Part shown: positions 7,871-17,095 of the stretch, piece after piece
Layout: each line of letters opens with the position of its first letter
Numbering within the stretch: position 1 is the first letter of the stretch
NCBI GenBank assembly: GCA_015231825.1
Contig: JADGAV010000023.1
Span: 1 to 64,000 of the forward strand
DNA length: 64,000 nt
Direction of reading: 5' to 3'
Source: SAR324 cluster bacterium
GTDB lineage: Bacteria; SAR324; NAC60-12
Position numbers and translations under genes: made by a program
Notes under the pieces: model-generated
Seen by the model: only the letters and a program-made list of their open reading frames with translations
Databases searched by the model: none
Told to the model about the DNA's origin: nothing

Positions 7871-9427
7871 TTAATGAAAAAACGGTGAATTGGGAGAGAG
7901 CAAATGCACCAGAACCGCTCGCTCCAGACGGTCCAGGAAAAATTGATCAAGATGAGCTTGATACCCGTATTCCTCTTCCCAAAGTTGATGGTTCTGAGCA
8001 AAACTTTCCATTTTTTCTTTCAGTTCCGGAATTTGTTTTTTCATCTTTTCAGATGTCAATTCCAGCTGATATCGGAGGGTTGCCAAATTCAGCATTTTCT
8101 TGAGTTGCGAAATACTGGAAGGCGGACCCATATAGTCCGACAAAAAACCACCAACCTGATGCCAGCTGCTTAAAGTTTCCCTAAAACTATCCATTGCGCT
8201 TTGATGCTCACGAAAGGTTTGAATCAAACCCCGGGTATAGAAAATTATTTCTGTCGGATTGGTGGAGGGTCTCTGAAATTTTTTTAAGCGCAAAATGGTT
8301 TTTTTAAGATTGCCCAAAATTCTTTTTCTTTGTTTGATCAATGTCTGATATTTTTCTTCAGAAAGTTCTCTTGTCAGCTCCGCCTTTTCCAGTTCTGCTG
8401 TGCTTTGCTGGAGTTGACTGCGGAGTTCTTCCTGTTTCTTTTCAAGCGGAGCAATCTGTTCTTCAAGGGCTTGCGGGTCCTTTTCCTCCAGGCGCTTTTC
8501 TTCTTTTGAAATGATTGTTTTCTTTTTTATCCTCAATTGTACCGGCAGTTTTCCCTTTTTAAAATTCCACTGGTTGATATAAATGATTTCAAAAGGAGCC
8601 AATTCCCGAGAATCCTCAAGGAATTTTTTCAGACTGATCGGAACTGAAGGGTTGAGATTTTTTTGTTCGATCAAAAATTCATCATATTTGCTTTTGAGAT
8701 CATGAATCGACATTGTGGACAGGTTTTTTCTGAAATACCCCAAGGGGATCAAACCGTCGACAGTTTTTTTCTCCAGACCATCGATCAGCAAAATTTTCAT
8801 CAGACCCTTCATTATATTTTGTTCTTGAAGAAACGAGATCCCCGAGATTTTTTCGACTGCCTCCAGAAAAATATAGTTGAGATCCTGATAGTAGGGTTCA
8901 TCGATTGCTGAAATTTGCTGATCAATTTGTTGAATTTCCAATTGCAATTTGGATAATTTCTGGAGCTGGTACTGGAGAACATGATGATGATGGATTAATT
9001 TAACAATGACCGAACTGTTTTCTTGATCCATCGCATTTTTTTTCAGGGCGATCAGTCGTTCTTCCACGGGAGCAAGCGGAAGCGCTTTCGCTTCTATCGA
9101 AGAATTCGACTCGGACTCGGGTATGCCTTCAATTCGAAAAAGCGGATCTTTGGAGTCCGCCGAGAGGGGTTCTTCGGTGCCGGAATCCCAAACATAGGAA
9201 AAGGAAATGACCCGGTCAAAGTGGTCGGTTTTTGTCACATCAGGTTTTGCCAAAGTCACATCACATTCGAGTGCGGAAAACCTTTCCCGCAGGCGGTCCT
9301 GATAGGTCTTGAACAGGTCTTCCGGCAGAACAAGCAGAATTCGTGGGGATGCTCCGGCTTTTTCTTTGCCCGGATCAGGCGGACTCGAATCATCCGAAAA
9401 CTTTGTATCATTTTCATTTTGACCCAT
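7871..9427 (-). CDS. Unknown 518-aa protein with receiver-like segments and coiled coil
   Basis: I do not recognise a named family. Residues 28-80 (starting PRILLVLPEDLF) and residues 209-300 (around MKILLIDGLEKK) each have the strand-helix-strand rhythm of a receiver domain but lack the phospho-acceptor aspartate. Residues about 305-375 form a long charged coiled coil. The order and several motifs match the C-terminal half of the 815-aa protein at 12801-15248, for example FLEDS against FLKDS and LPVQLRI against LPVYIRI. The ATG at 9427 sits 8 bases after AGGAG. The gene lies 63 bases downstream of the histidine kinase and probably shares its transcript. No catalytic motif is visible. Confidence 0.6.
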   Translation of the reverse strand: MGQNENDTKFSDDSSPPDPGKEKAGASPRILLVLPEDLFKTYQDRLRERFSALECDVTLAKPDVTKTDHFDRVISFSYVWDSGTEEPLSADSKDPLFRIEGIPESESNSSIEAKALPLAPVEERLIALKKNAMDQENSSVIVKLIHHHHVLQYQLQKLSKLQLEIQQIDQQISAIDEPYYQDLNYIFLEAVEKISGISFLQEQNIMKGLMKILLIDGLEKKTVDGLIPLGYFRKNLSTMSIHDLKSKYDEFLIEQKNLNPSVPISLKKFLEDSRELAPFEIIYINQWNFKKGKLPVQLRIKKKTIISKEEKRLEEKDPQALEEQIAPLEKKQEELRSQLQQSTAELEKAELTRELSEEKYQTLIKQRKRILGNLKKTILRLKKFQRPSTNPTEIIFYTRGLIQTFREHQSAMDSFRETLSSWHQVGGFLSDYMGPPSSISQLKKMLNLATLRYQLELTSEKMKKQIPELKEKMESFAQNHQLWEEEYGYQAHLDQFFLDRLERAVLVHLLSPNSPFFH

Positions 9428-9490
9428 AAGGCCCACTCCTATTTAATTCAGTCAGCAAGTTCCATTCAAACAAAAAAAATTGGTTCTTTA

Positions 9491-10510
9491 TCAGCAGGGA
9501 AGTGTGAATTTCAAAGTAGCTCCTTGTCCGGGGCCATCTGAAAAAAGCTCAATTTCTCCTTTTTGGGATTGGATGAAATTGGCGCAGTCATGCAATCCAA
9601 ATCCGGCGCCTCGTTCTTTGGTGGTAAACCCAAAATTAAAGACTTTGTCCAAGATTTCAACAGGCGCACCTCGGCCATTGTCTGAAATCGTAAAATGGTA
9701 GTAGTTTCTGCCGCTCACTACTTCAAATTTGATCTGAGCCGGCATTTCGGGGGTGTTCTGCAGCTGTTCATCAATACTTTCAATCGCGTTTTTGAACAAA
9801 TTGAGAATGATCTGAACCAGTTTGTTTTTATCTGTTGTGATTTCAGGTAAATCTTTTTCAACGTGAATGGATAAGGCGATCTTTCTCTTTTCCAACGAAG
9901 GTTCAATCAACCTCACCACATCAGCGATCAGGTCTGAAACTGAAAGTGTCTGCGTCATCCCCTGGAAGTTGGCATATTTTTGCTGGATGGAAATTATTTC
10001 TGCAATGTGCTCCAGTCGATTGAGAAGCGATTCAAAGATTACCATCTCTTTGTCATGATGCTGCTCGAGTTCCTGGATCAACTGCTCCAGAAAAGGGAGC
10101 ATGTGCTTCCCTTTGTGGTTTTCCTGAAGAAACAAGTTGAGATTTCCCTCTTCCAGATGAGTTTTCAATGATCCCAGAAATTTGTGCAGATATTTGGGAA
10201 TCGCAAATTTTTTCTCTTCTTCAATCAATTTGTGTATGTTGACGAATGCAGGGGTAACAGCATTGCCAATGTTGTGCAAAACGCTGATCGCATTTTCTGC
10301 GATACCCGAGGTATAAGCATGTTCGAGCTGCTTGGCTTTTTCAACTTCCAGTTCTTCAAACAATTGCTCCATTTTTTTATTATTTTGCTGGAGTTCCTGA
10401 TTGACCTGAAGCGTCTCTGAAGTTTTTTTTTCGAGTAGCTTTTCTGCTTTTTTACGTAGTTTTTTTTCTTTTTCTAAACTTTTTTTGACCCGCAGCAGTT
10501 CTTCGGACAA
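9491..10510 (-). CDS. Sensor-less histidine kinase
   Basis: The 339-aa protein opens with about 70 residues of charged coiled coil in place of a sensor or membrane domain. The phospho-acceptor is probably His79 in AISVLHNIGNAVTP, a variant H-box family. The ATPase part has an N-box (LNLFKNAIES), a G1 box (DNGRGAP), an F-box (FNFGFTTK) and a G2 box (GAGFGLH), so it should be an active soluble kinase. I set the start at the TTG at 10508-10510, because GGAGGA lies 6 bases before it; a TTG 63 bases upstream would overlap the preceding regulator by 41 bases and has no such site. Its likely phosphorylation targets are the two receiver proteins of the same operon. Confidence 0.85.
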   Translation of the reverse strand: MSEELLRVKKSLEKEKKLRKKAEKLLEKKTSETLQVNQELQQNNKKMEQLFEELEVEKAKQLEHAYTSGIAENAISVLHNIGNAVTPAFVNIHKLIEEEKKFAIPKYLHKFLGSLKTHLEEGNLNLFLQENHKGKHMLPFLEQLIQELEQHHDKEMVIFESLLNRLEHIAEIISIQQKYANFQGMTQTLSVSDLIADVVRLIEPSLEKRKIALSIHVEKDLPEITTDKNKLVQIILNLFKNAIESIDEQLQNTPEMPAQIKFEVVSGRNYYHFTISDNGRGAPVEILDKVFNFGFTTKERGAGFGLHDCANFIQSQKGEIELFSDGPGQGATLKFTLPC

Positions 10511-10532
10511 ATTTCTTCCTCCATTCAGGGAA

Positions 10533-11099
10533 TCACTGGTTTTTCGTCTGGCTGTTCCTGGACTGACGATCAAGATCCCATTTCTGAGTCAGGGTGAGTG
10601 CCAGCTGCTCGATTTGTTTGGGAGTGAAAGGTTTATGAAAGAAGAGCAAACGTTCCGGATTGCCGACCTCTGCGACAATTTCTTCGAAGGTATAGTCAGA
10701 ATATGCCGTCATGATCACAATTTCGATGAAAGGATCGATCTGTCTGATTAAACGCGCGGTTTTTTTCCCATCAATTCCAGGAGGCATGCGGATGTCGAGA
10801 AAAACCAGACTGAAGGGTTTTTCCTCTTTCAATGAAGTGCTGACAGCTTCAACTGCTTCGCTTCCTTGAGATGCCTGGATGAGTTCATACTGGGAGGGTT
10901 CCAGATCTTCATCGAGCAGAATTTCGGATTCTTCTTCGAACAGATCGTCCAGCTCCGTGATAAAATTTTCTCCCAGGTCTTCGAAAAGAAAAGAGGCGTT
11001 CTGGTCAAAGTTGGATGTTTTTACAGGTTCCAGAATGGACCGGTAACTTTTTCTGACTTCTTCTTCGTCATCAACAATTAAAATTCGAAATTTATTCAT
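10533..11099 (-). CDS. Single-domain response regulator with acidic insert
   Basis: This 188-aa receiver protein has Asp10 and Asp11 in IVDDE, the phospho-acceptor Asp102 in FLDIRMPP, Thr131 and Lys156. A stretch of about 45 residues rich in Asp and Glu (roughly 25-69) is inserted between helix 1 and strand 2, which makes the domain longer than a normal 120-aa receiver. No output domain follows, so it should act through protein contact. It is a close paralogue of the regulator at 15245-15814 with all active-site residues in the same positions. Its ATG at 11097-11099 overlaps the end of the TPR gene by 8 bases, and the kinase start lies 22 bases after its stop. Confidence 0.9.
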   Translation of the reverse strand: MNKFRILIVDDEEEVRKSYRSILEPVKTSNFDQNASFLFEDLGENFITELDDLFEEESEILLDEDLEPSQYELIQASQGSEAVEAVSTSLKEEKPFSLVFLDIRMPPGIDGKKTARLIRQIDPFIEIVIMTAYSDYTFEEIVAEVGNPERLLFFHKPFTPKQIEQLALTLTQKWDLDRQSRNSQTKNQ

Positions 11100-12804
11100 T
11101 CCTTTCCCTTTCTGCATAGTTCTTTAAATGGGATTCCTCGACCAGTTTATTGTACCAGACGGTGATTTTTTCGATCAAATCCTCGCGTTGAATCAGTTCG
11201 CAGAGGTCTATCATTTTAATTAAAATTGTTCGATCCGGTTCGATGCGCTGTGCTTTTTGATAATGCTGGATCGCTGATTTATATTCTCCGATTTGTTTGA
11301 AATGCTCGGCTTTCTGCAGCAATTTACTCTTGACATGCTTTCTTTCCTGGTGATCCATGATTTTCAATTGCTGTTTCAATTCACGCACACGCTTTAAATC
11401 AGGAATCTGAGTATAGACTTCAATTGCTCTGCTTAGGATTTCGGGGGAGATGGAGATTTTGATACTTTGCTCCAGAAAAACTGCCGCTTCGGTCCATTGG
11501 CTGGCTTGCATGCACTGATCGGCCTGTTTTACAAAGTGAGAGTTCAGTGTTTCAAGCGCTTTGCGGGTTTCGGTATTTTCTGGCTCCTGTCTCAGGCAGC
11601 GTTGGTATGCTTCAAAGGCGACATTAAAATCTTCCTGCTCCAGGGCCAAGGTTCCAATTCGATTTAAAAGGGAAATGGAGTGAATTTCATCCAAAGCACT
11701 TGTGTAGATGTCCAGTGCTTCCTGGTGGCGCCCTTCCTTATCGTGCTGGTCACCGAGTGCCAAAAAGTCCTGCAGATCATAGTATCCCCGTGATGCTTGA
11801 ATCAATCGATAGGTGATGAAGTAATATTTGCGCGCCAGTAGAGGCTTATTTAGCTGCTGATACAGGAAGCCCAGATTCACATTGGCATAGCGAAGGCCGG
11901 GTGATTTTAACAGCAGTTTTTTCAATTTTTCCACTCCAAGTTCTTTGTCACCTGCCAATGCGGTGGCCAGCGCAAGAAAGCAGTTGAGGTCAAGATTTTC
12001 AGGATTTTGAAAGGAAAGACGGGTCAAGGCGGTTTTTGCTACTTCAGGAAATCCGTGGGTCAGAGAATATAAAACCAGGGTATAAAACAACTGTCGGTCT
12101 GCTGCTGATTTTGAGTCCTTTTCCCGGTGAAGATAATAAAGGATGGCACTTGGATCGATTTTCGGGGAACTGCTTTCCTCTGCATCCGATTCTACCGGAC
12201 TGGAATGTTCATTCAAGGCATCGGATTCAGAATCTTCAGGCGGGCTTTCCTTGTTCTCATCAGGAGACTCAGCGCAGGAGTCCGCCGGCTGGCTTTCCTC
12301 GTCCAGGTGTTTTTGAATTTCCTCAAGTTTCCCAATCTCTCCCTCGTAGTCGGGCAGTTTGAATGATTCCATATTTTCAAATTGGGAAATGGCGTCCATG
12401 GCGGAATTGTCGTACAAATCAACGTTGGCCGAGAGTGCTGCCAGATTGTATGGAGCAAATTTCGAGTTCGGGTCCATTTCCAGGCAACGTTTGTACAACT
12501 TCATCGCCTGATGCCGATGCCCCAATTTGCGGTAAACATTGGCCAGCAGATTCGTCAATTCGATACTTTCGGGGGCCAGCAGCAGCAGATTTGTAACAAC
12601 GGCGACCAGTTTTTCGCTGTCATTGCTCCCTTGAACAGATTTGTAGAGGTCTTCCATTTCCCGGGTTGCCTGTTCCCGATCCAGGTGGATGGCTCGGCTG
12701 AATTCAACCATGGCACTGTCATAGAACTGAGATGCCAGCAATTGTTTTCCATGCGACAAATGCTCTTGCAGTTTTTCTTCGGTGCTGTTGCCAAATAGTT
12801 TCAT
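11092..12804 (-). CDS. TPR-repeat protein in signalling operon
   Basis: The 570-aa protein is built of many tetratricopeptide repeats, for example LLANVYRKLGHRHQAMKLYK and LALEQEDFNVAFEAYQRCL. An acidic, serine-rich linker at about residues 165-215 splits the repeats into an N-terminal and a larger C-terminal block. There is no signal peptide, so it is likely a cytoplasmic scaffold. It overlaps the 815-aa gene by an ATGA junction at its start and the response regulator by 8 bases at its end, so its expression is translationally coupled to both. A role in assembling the kinase, the regulators and the large paralogues is inferred from this coupling only. Confidence 0.8.
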   Translation of the reverse strand: MKLFGNSTEEKLQEHLSHGKQLLASQFYDSAMVEFSRAIHLDREQATREMEDLYKSVQGSNDSEKLVAVVTNLLLLAPESIELTNLLANVYRKLGHRHQAMKLYKRCLEMDPNSKFAPYNLAALSANVDLYDNSAMDAISQFENMESFKLPDYEGEIGKLEEIQKHLDEESQPADSCAESPDENKESPPEDSESDALNEHSSPVESDAEESSSPKIDPSAILYYLHREKDSKSAADRQLFYTLVLYSLTHGFPEVAKTALTRLSFQNPENLDLNCFLALATALAGDKELGVEKLKKLLLKSPGLRYANVNLGFLYQQLNKPLLARKYYFITYRLIQASRGYYDLQDFLALGDQHDKEGRHQEALDIYTSALDEIHSISLLNRIGTLALEQEDFNVAFEAYQRCLRQEPENTETRKALETLNSHFVKQADQCMQASQWTEAAVFLEQSIKISISPEILSRAIEVYTQIPDLKRVRELKQQLKIMDHQERKHVKSKLLQKAEHFKQIGEYKSAIQHYQKAQRIEPDRTILIKMIDLCELIQREDLIEKITVWYNKLVEESHLKNYAERERNE

Positions 12805-15248
12805 TGAGCTGTTTTATTGGAATGCGATCGGGATGATTTCTTGAGCAAATGTCCTCTCACAAAAAACTCGATCCGATGAAGCAGATGAAGCTGCCAATGC
12901 TTCTCAAAATCAAGTGTATTTTCCCCATCAGATCGGATTTGATTTTTTAAAGCTTCAATCTCTTTGTCCAGCAACTGATTGCTTTTAATGATATTGATCT
13001 CCTGAATCTTTCTTTTCCAAAATCGTGTTAGCGGCTCTTTGCTCACTTTGATTTGAATTGCAATCCCCTTTTGTTTTTGAAATGTGGAAAATGCGTATTT
13101 TAAAAACGGGATGTTTTCATCAAATATATGAAAAAAATTTATTTCATAAAGTTTCAATGAAGATTTGGATTCGTTTTTTTCGTTGATTCGGATGTAAACC
13201 GGTAATTGTGTTTCACTACTGACTGCCCAGTTCACCAAAAACACGACATCATAGTGCTCAAGGGAGGAGTCCTTTAAAAATTCTCCGACTGTCTGTTTTG
13301 CCGGTGCAACGCATTTTTTGAATTCCGTGATCTTTTCTTCCAATTGACGTTGATTCCAGGATTCGAGAAAATGGGGTTCAAACCCGATCGAAGAAAGGAA
13401 CTCCAGGGATTGGTTTCCAAAATCGTCAACAACCAGACAGCGCCGGTTCTTAATCAGCATTTCCTGATACCCGGATTCCTCAATGGCCTCCCTGATCAAC
13501 CATGAGATCAGCAACTGATACTGAGGCAGGAATGTTTTCATTTCCGTGTGAAGTTCTGATAATCTTTTGAAGTTTTTCTCCTTCTCATCTTCCATATGGA
13601 AAACTCGCCAGGTTTGATGATACCTGTCTGTTGTCAAATGGTTTTCCTCACGGGTTTCAATTTTTTTCCTGAGCAGGGCAAAACGCTGTTTTTGAATATC
13701 AGGCGATTGTTCTTCAAAATCTGCCGGAGAAGGAAAGTGATCCAGAGGGAGCTCTGAATCGACGATTTCTGCCTTCAATTGACTCAGTTCAATGCTTAAA
13801 CCCTGCTGGTCGATGGAGGGAAGCTGGCAGCAGACCGTGAGGATCAGACTGCATCGTAGCAGATCAATTTTGCGAATGTTGGCCGGAGTTGTGATTCGCA
13901 CAGGCCGCTCGAGTTCATGAAAAATTTCCAGTATTGCTCGTTGGCAGGACTGCATCAGTGCGGCATCCATCAATATAACAACTTTCGCATTGCTTTCGTG
14001 ATTTTGTAGCTCCTCCCGATAGAAAGGCTGCCAGTCCCTTGCGCCGAATTGATCTTCTCTCGAGCTGCCTGCAGGCTCCGGGGATTTTTCGGGAGCACTT
14101 GAATTCATATCAGATAATTGCTGGAGGACATTTGTGAATTCGATCTCTGCTGAAAGCAGCAGCGGAGGAGTGGTTGAATCTAAAAATCTTTGAAAGTTCC
14201 GATTAATTTTTTTAAAAATTGGCGATTTTTCGCTGAGAGGTTCGACCTTACACCGCAGTTCGGGTTCAATTTTTTCCCGGATCTCATCCATGGTTTCATC
14301 AAATTCCTTCATCGGCAGTTCTGCCATTAAATTCGATTCTGTTTGAGGATCTTCGCTGATCCATTCTGCAAAGCTTTTTCCCTGGTGAAAGAGATTTTGG
14401 TAGATCGCCATCTTTTCAGGATGATTTCCCAGTTTTTGAACCCAATGCTGCAAATATTCCTGTCTTATTTGAGCGTACTGGAGCATGCTGAAGCGAATAT
14501 TCGATTCCTTGCCTTTGATTCGGGTTTTGATATTCTCACGAAATAAAATATGCAGAAATATTCTGCGATAGGGGTTCCCCTGAAAAGTTTCGGCCCGGGC
14601 AAAAATGGTTTGCTCGGCTTTTCGTTGCTGTATGGCCTGCAGCGAAAGAAATTCGGAACTGATATTCGTCAGAAATTCACGTTGATGTTCAGGTTTTATG
14701 GATTGTTTGAAGGTCACCAGGAGTGCTGTTTGAAAAGATTTGAGAATCTTTATTTGTTCCTCCGGATGGAATTGTGAAGGGAAGCCCTTTGGGTCCTGTT
14801 CAATCTCCTGAATCAGAACATCAATGGAGTCCATCGTCTTTTTTGTTTTAAAAAGATCATAGATCACAAAAACATCCTGCTCCCAATCTTCGCGAATCTG
14901 AAAGGAGCATCGATCCTCTGCTTCAAACTGGATGGCAAAAAAATGTCCCAAAAAGCGGGTGAAATTTTCTTCGGAAAATACGGGCTTTAAAAATCTGACA
15001 AACTGCACCTGATATTCTTTTGAGTTTTTCAAAGCCTGCTCTATTGCAGGCAAAAGGTAAAAATGAAAAGTTTGACGAATGTGGTTGATGCGGATTACCG
15101 CCGGATCCGTCAAGATCATCTTTCTTTCATAGATTTGATCCCCTTTATTCTTCCAATACCCATTTTGCTGTTTCACCCGATCGCACCATGCAGAGAGTAT
15201 TGTGGAAGCTTCCTGTCCCGGCTTTGTGAATCCCTGGTCCTTTTTCAT
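12801..15248 (-). CDS. Unknown 815-aa protein with receiver-like segments
   Basis: I do not recognise a named family. Residues 1-380 are mostly helical with charged surfaces and no known motif. Residues 422-475 (AKVVILMDAALM) and 601-690 (RRCLVVDDFGNQSLEFL) look like two degenerate receiver folds; the second keeps an Asp pair but has Asn at the position expected for the phospho-acceptor strand end. From about residue 420 on, the protein is colinear with the 518-aa protein at 7871-9427. The start is the ATG at 15246-15248, which overlaps the stop of the upstream response regulator as ATGA; its own stop overlaps the TPR gene the same way. Confidence 0.6.
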   Translation of the reverse strand: MKKDQGFTKPGQEASTILSAWCDRVKQQNGYWKNKGDQIYERKMILTDPAVIRINHIRQTFHFYLLPAIEQALKNSKEYQVQFVRFLKPVFSEENFTRFLGHFFAIQFEAEDRCSFQIREDWEQDVFVIYDLFKTKKTMDSIDVLIQEIEQDPKGFPSQFHPEEQIKILKSFQTALLVTFKQSIKPEHQREFLTNISSEFLSLQAIQQRKAEQTIFARAETFQGNPYRRIFLHILFRENIKTRIKGKESNIRFSMLQYAQIRQEYLQHWVQKLGNHPEKMAIYQNLFHQGKSFAEWISEDPQTESNLMAELPMKEFDETMDEIREKIEPELRCKVEPLSEKSPIFKKINRNFQRFLDSTTPPLLLSAEIEFTNVLQQLSDMNSSAPEKSPEPAGSSREDQFGARDWQPFYREELQNHESNAKVVILMDAALMQSCQRAILEIFHELERPVRITTPANIRKIDLLRCSLILTVCCQLPSIDQQGLSIELSQLKAEIVDSELPLDHFPSPADFEEQSPDIQKQRFALLRKKIETREENHLTTDRYHQTWRVFHMEDEKEKNFKRLSELHTEMKTFLPQYQLLISWLIREAIEESGYQEMLIKNRRCLVVDDFGNQSLEFLSSIGFEPHFLESWNQRQLEEKITEFKKCVAPAKQTVGEFLKDSSLEHYDVVFLVNWAVSSETQLPVYIRINEKNESKSSLKLYEINFFHIFDENIPFLKYAFSTFQKQKGIAIQIKVSKEPLTRFWKRKIQEINIIKSNQLLDKEIEALKNQIRSDGENTLDFEKHWQLHLLHRIEFFVRGHLLKKSSRSHSNKTAQ

Positions 15249-15814
15249 GATGCCGATCCTTTTTCCTGGTCGCGAAGGTTTTTCTCCAGATACCAACGCT
15301 GTGTGATTGACGCTGCAAGTTGAGTAATCTGCTCAGGATGAAACGGTTTATTGAAATAAAGCAGTCGCTGCGGATTGCCGATTTCTTCAGCGATTTCTTC
15401 AAAATTGTAGTCCGCATAGGCGGTCATGATCACGATCTCGACAAAAGGATCATATTCCCGAATTTTCTTTGCTGCCTCCAAACCATTGATTCCTGGAGGC
15501 ATTCGCATATCTAAAAAAACAAGAGAAAAAGGATTGTTCTCCAAAACAGAATGTTTGACCGCTTCAACGGCCTCGGCACCTCGAGATGCCTCAACAATCT
15601 CATATTCTCCCACGTTCAGTTCCCTTTCGACGATAATGGCTTCTTCCATGGCTTCCTGGAACTCTTCTTCATCGTTGAGCAGATCCGGTTCGTCATCAAA
15701 TAAAAAAGAAGCCATTTCGTCCAAGCCTGCTTGAGTGTCAGGTTTGAGTATAGACAAATAACTCTGGCGAATAGAGGCTTCATCATCTACGATTAATATT
15801 CGCGGATTGTTCAT
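15245..15814 (-). CDS. Single-domain response regulator with acidic insert, first gene of operon
   Basis: The 189-aa protein is a receiver domain with Asp10, Asp11, the phospho-acceptor Asp102 in FLDMRMPP, Thr131 and Lys156. Residues about 25-69 form an acidic insert between helix 1 and strand 2. Apart from that insert and the last 20 residues it is very similar to the regulator at 10533-11099, for example both have PFSLVFLD and VEIVIMTAY or IEIVIMTAY. No DNA-binding or enzymatic output domain is present. It is the promoter-proximal gene of the leftward operon and is coupled to the 815-aa gene by a 4-base overlap. Confidence 0.9.
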   Translation of the reverse strand: MNNPRILIVDDEASIRQSYLSILKPDTQAGLDEMASFLFDDEPDLLNDEEEFQEAMEEAIIVERELNVGEYEIVEASRGAEAVEAVKHSVLENNPFSLVFLDMRMPPGINGLEAAKKIREYDPFVEIVIMTAYADYNFEEIAEEIGNPQRLLYFNKPFHPEQITQLAASITQRWYLEKNLRDQEKGSAS

Positions 15815-16404
15815 GCGATACCATTTGAGGAACGAATTCGTGAAATCAACGTTTTATACAATTCGTTTTTTTTTCAGTCTTTATGCCTGATAGTCGATCA
15901 CCCTTCAACGGAAGTTTTGACCCCGCCTTTTATACGGGCATTCCCGTAAAGGCTGCATTCGTCTCCAAAAAAGCTGATGTTCCCAAATTCAGCAGATCGG
16001 ACGGTTCTGGTCGAATCCTGGAAAGGCACCCTCTGCTCCCTGGAAGCAGAAGTGACGATACCCCGGAAAATCCAGAATCCCGGCAGTTCATCAACTTTAA
16101 TCGAAAATTGCTGATTTTAAAAGTAAATGTTATCTTTACCAATGAAAAGTCAGATTTAGTCCTTCCCGGAGGGAATCGCAGAAAATTTCCTGTCATTGTT
16201 TGATTGCAAATTGTAATTTTACGGCAGATTTCAGTATTCGAAGACGCCGGGTCCGCTAAGAAAAATCGATGCTTTCTGCTTGTAAAAACAAAACGGAACG
16301 GAACAAGAAAACATAGACAAAATTGATCCTGGCAGTTATCTTGTCTGCAGTGATTTGAAAGTCAGTATTGTTTGATCTTGCCCTTATTTCTTTTATTTCA
16401 GTTT
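15815..16404. other. 590-base intergenic region between divergent regulatory genes
   Basis: This stretch separates the first gene of the leftward signalling operon from the rightward sigma-factor gene, so promoters for both should lie here. An open frame of 106 codons at 15883-16203 shows no family similarity, no ribosome site and unnatural composition, so I do not call it. A short stem (TCTGCT with AGCAGA near 16028-16046) is visible but has no T-run. I could not assign promoter boxes. Confidence 0.4.
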
Positions 16405-17001
16405 ATGTTAACCGCACAAAATTCAGTTGAAAATCCGGGTCTTTTGCCGACTGATCAGAGTTTGATTGAACGAATTTTAAAAGGTGATATTGATCAGTTT
16501 GATGTGCTGGTGACGCGTTATCGAAATCAAGTCTACCGCTTCGTATTAAAATTTATCAATGATCCCAGTCATGCAGAAGATCTTGCACAAGATACTTTTA
16601 TTGCAGCATTTCAGAATTTGAGCGCCTTTCAGGGAAACGCAAAGTTTTCGACATGGTTGTTGGGAATAGCAAGAAATAAGGCATTGAATGATATCAACCG
16701 TGCAGGCAAAAGGCGCTCCCAGATGGTTTCGGATGAAATTCTTCAGGAACACCAGTCAACGGAGGCAAGCCCTTTGGAAGCAATAGAACAGAAACAGGAT
16801 TCTTCTCTGCTCAAGGAAGCGCTGGATCAGCTAGACCCGGATCTGAAAGATGTCCTGATTTCGATTTCCATGGAGGGATTTTCCTATGAAGAATTTGCTG
16901 AACTTCGGCAGATTCCGATTGGGACAGTCAAAAGCAAATTGTACCGGGCGCGGATGATGCTCAAGAAGAAAATGCAGAAGAAAAAGTATGAACATTTTTA
17001 A
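16405..17001 (+). CDS. ECF-family RNA polymerase sigma factor (RpoE-like)
   Basis: The 198-aa protein has both conserved parts of an ECF sigma factor. Region 2 includes DPSHAEDLAQDTFIAAF and KFSTWLLGIARNKALND, which bind the core enzyme and the -10 element. Region 4 includes LDPDLKDVLISISMEG and IPIGTVKSKLYRARMML, the helix-turn-helix for the -35 element. I favour the ATG at 16405; an in-frame TTG 33 bases upstream would add a hydrophobic, unusual head. The gene 94 bases downstream encodes a zinc-finger anti-sigma factor, which fits the usual sigma/anti-sigma pair and autoregulation. Confidence 0.92.
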   Translation: MLTAQNSVENPGLLPTDQSLIERILKGDIDQFDVLVTRYRNQVYRFVLKFINDPSHAEDLAQDTFIAAFQNLSAFQGNAKFSTWLLGIARNKALNDINRAGKRRSQMVSDEILQEHQSTEASPLEAIEQKQDSSLLKEALDQLDPDLKDVLISISMEGFSYEEFAELRQIPIGTVKSKLYRARMMLKKKMQKKKYEHF

Positions 17002-17095
17002 AATTAGTGGTACTTATTAGAGAAAGCGCCCTAAGGTTCCAAAAACGGAGGGGATTGACGGCTATTGAACAATTTCACTGGAAGAGTTGATCAGG

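Noticed and set aside
15883-16203. A 106-codon rightward frame in the gap before the sigma factor
   Set aside because: No ribosome site, no recognisable motif, and a similar frame exists on the other strand; treated as chance.
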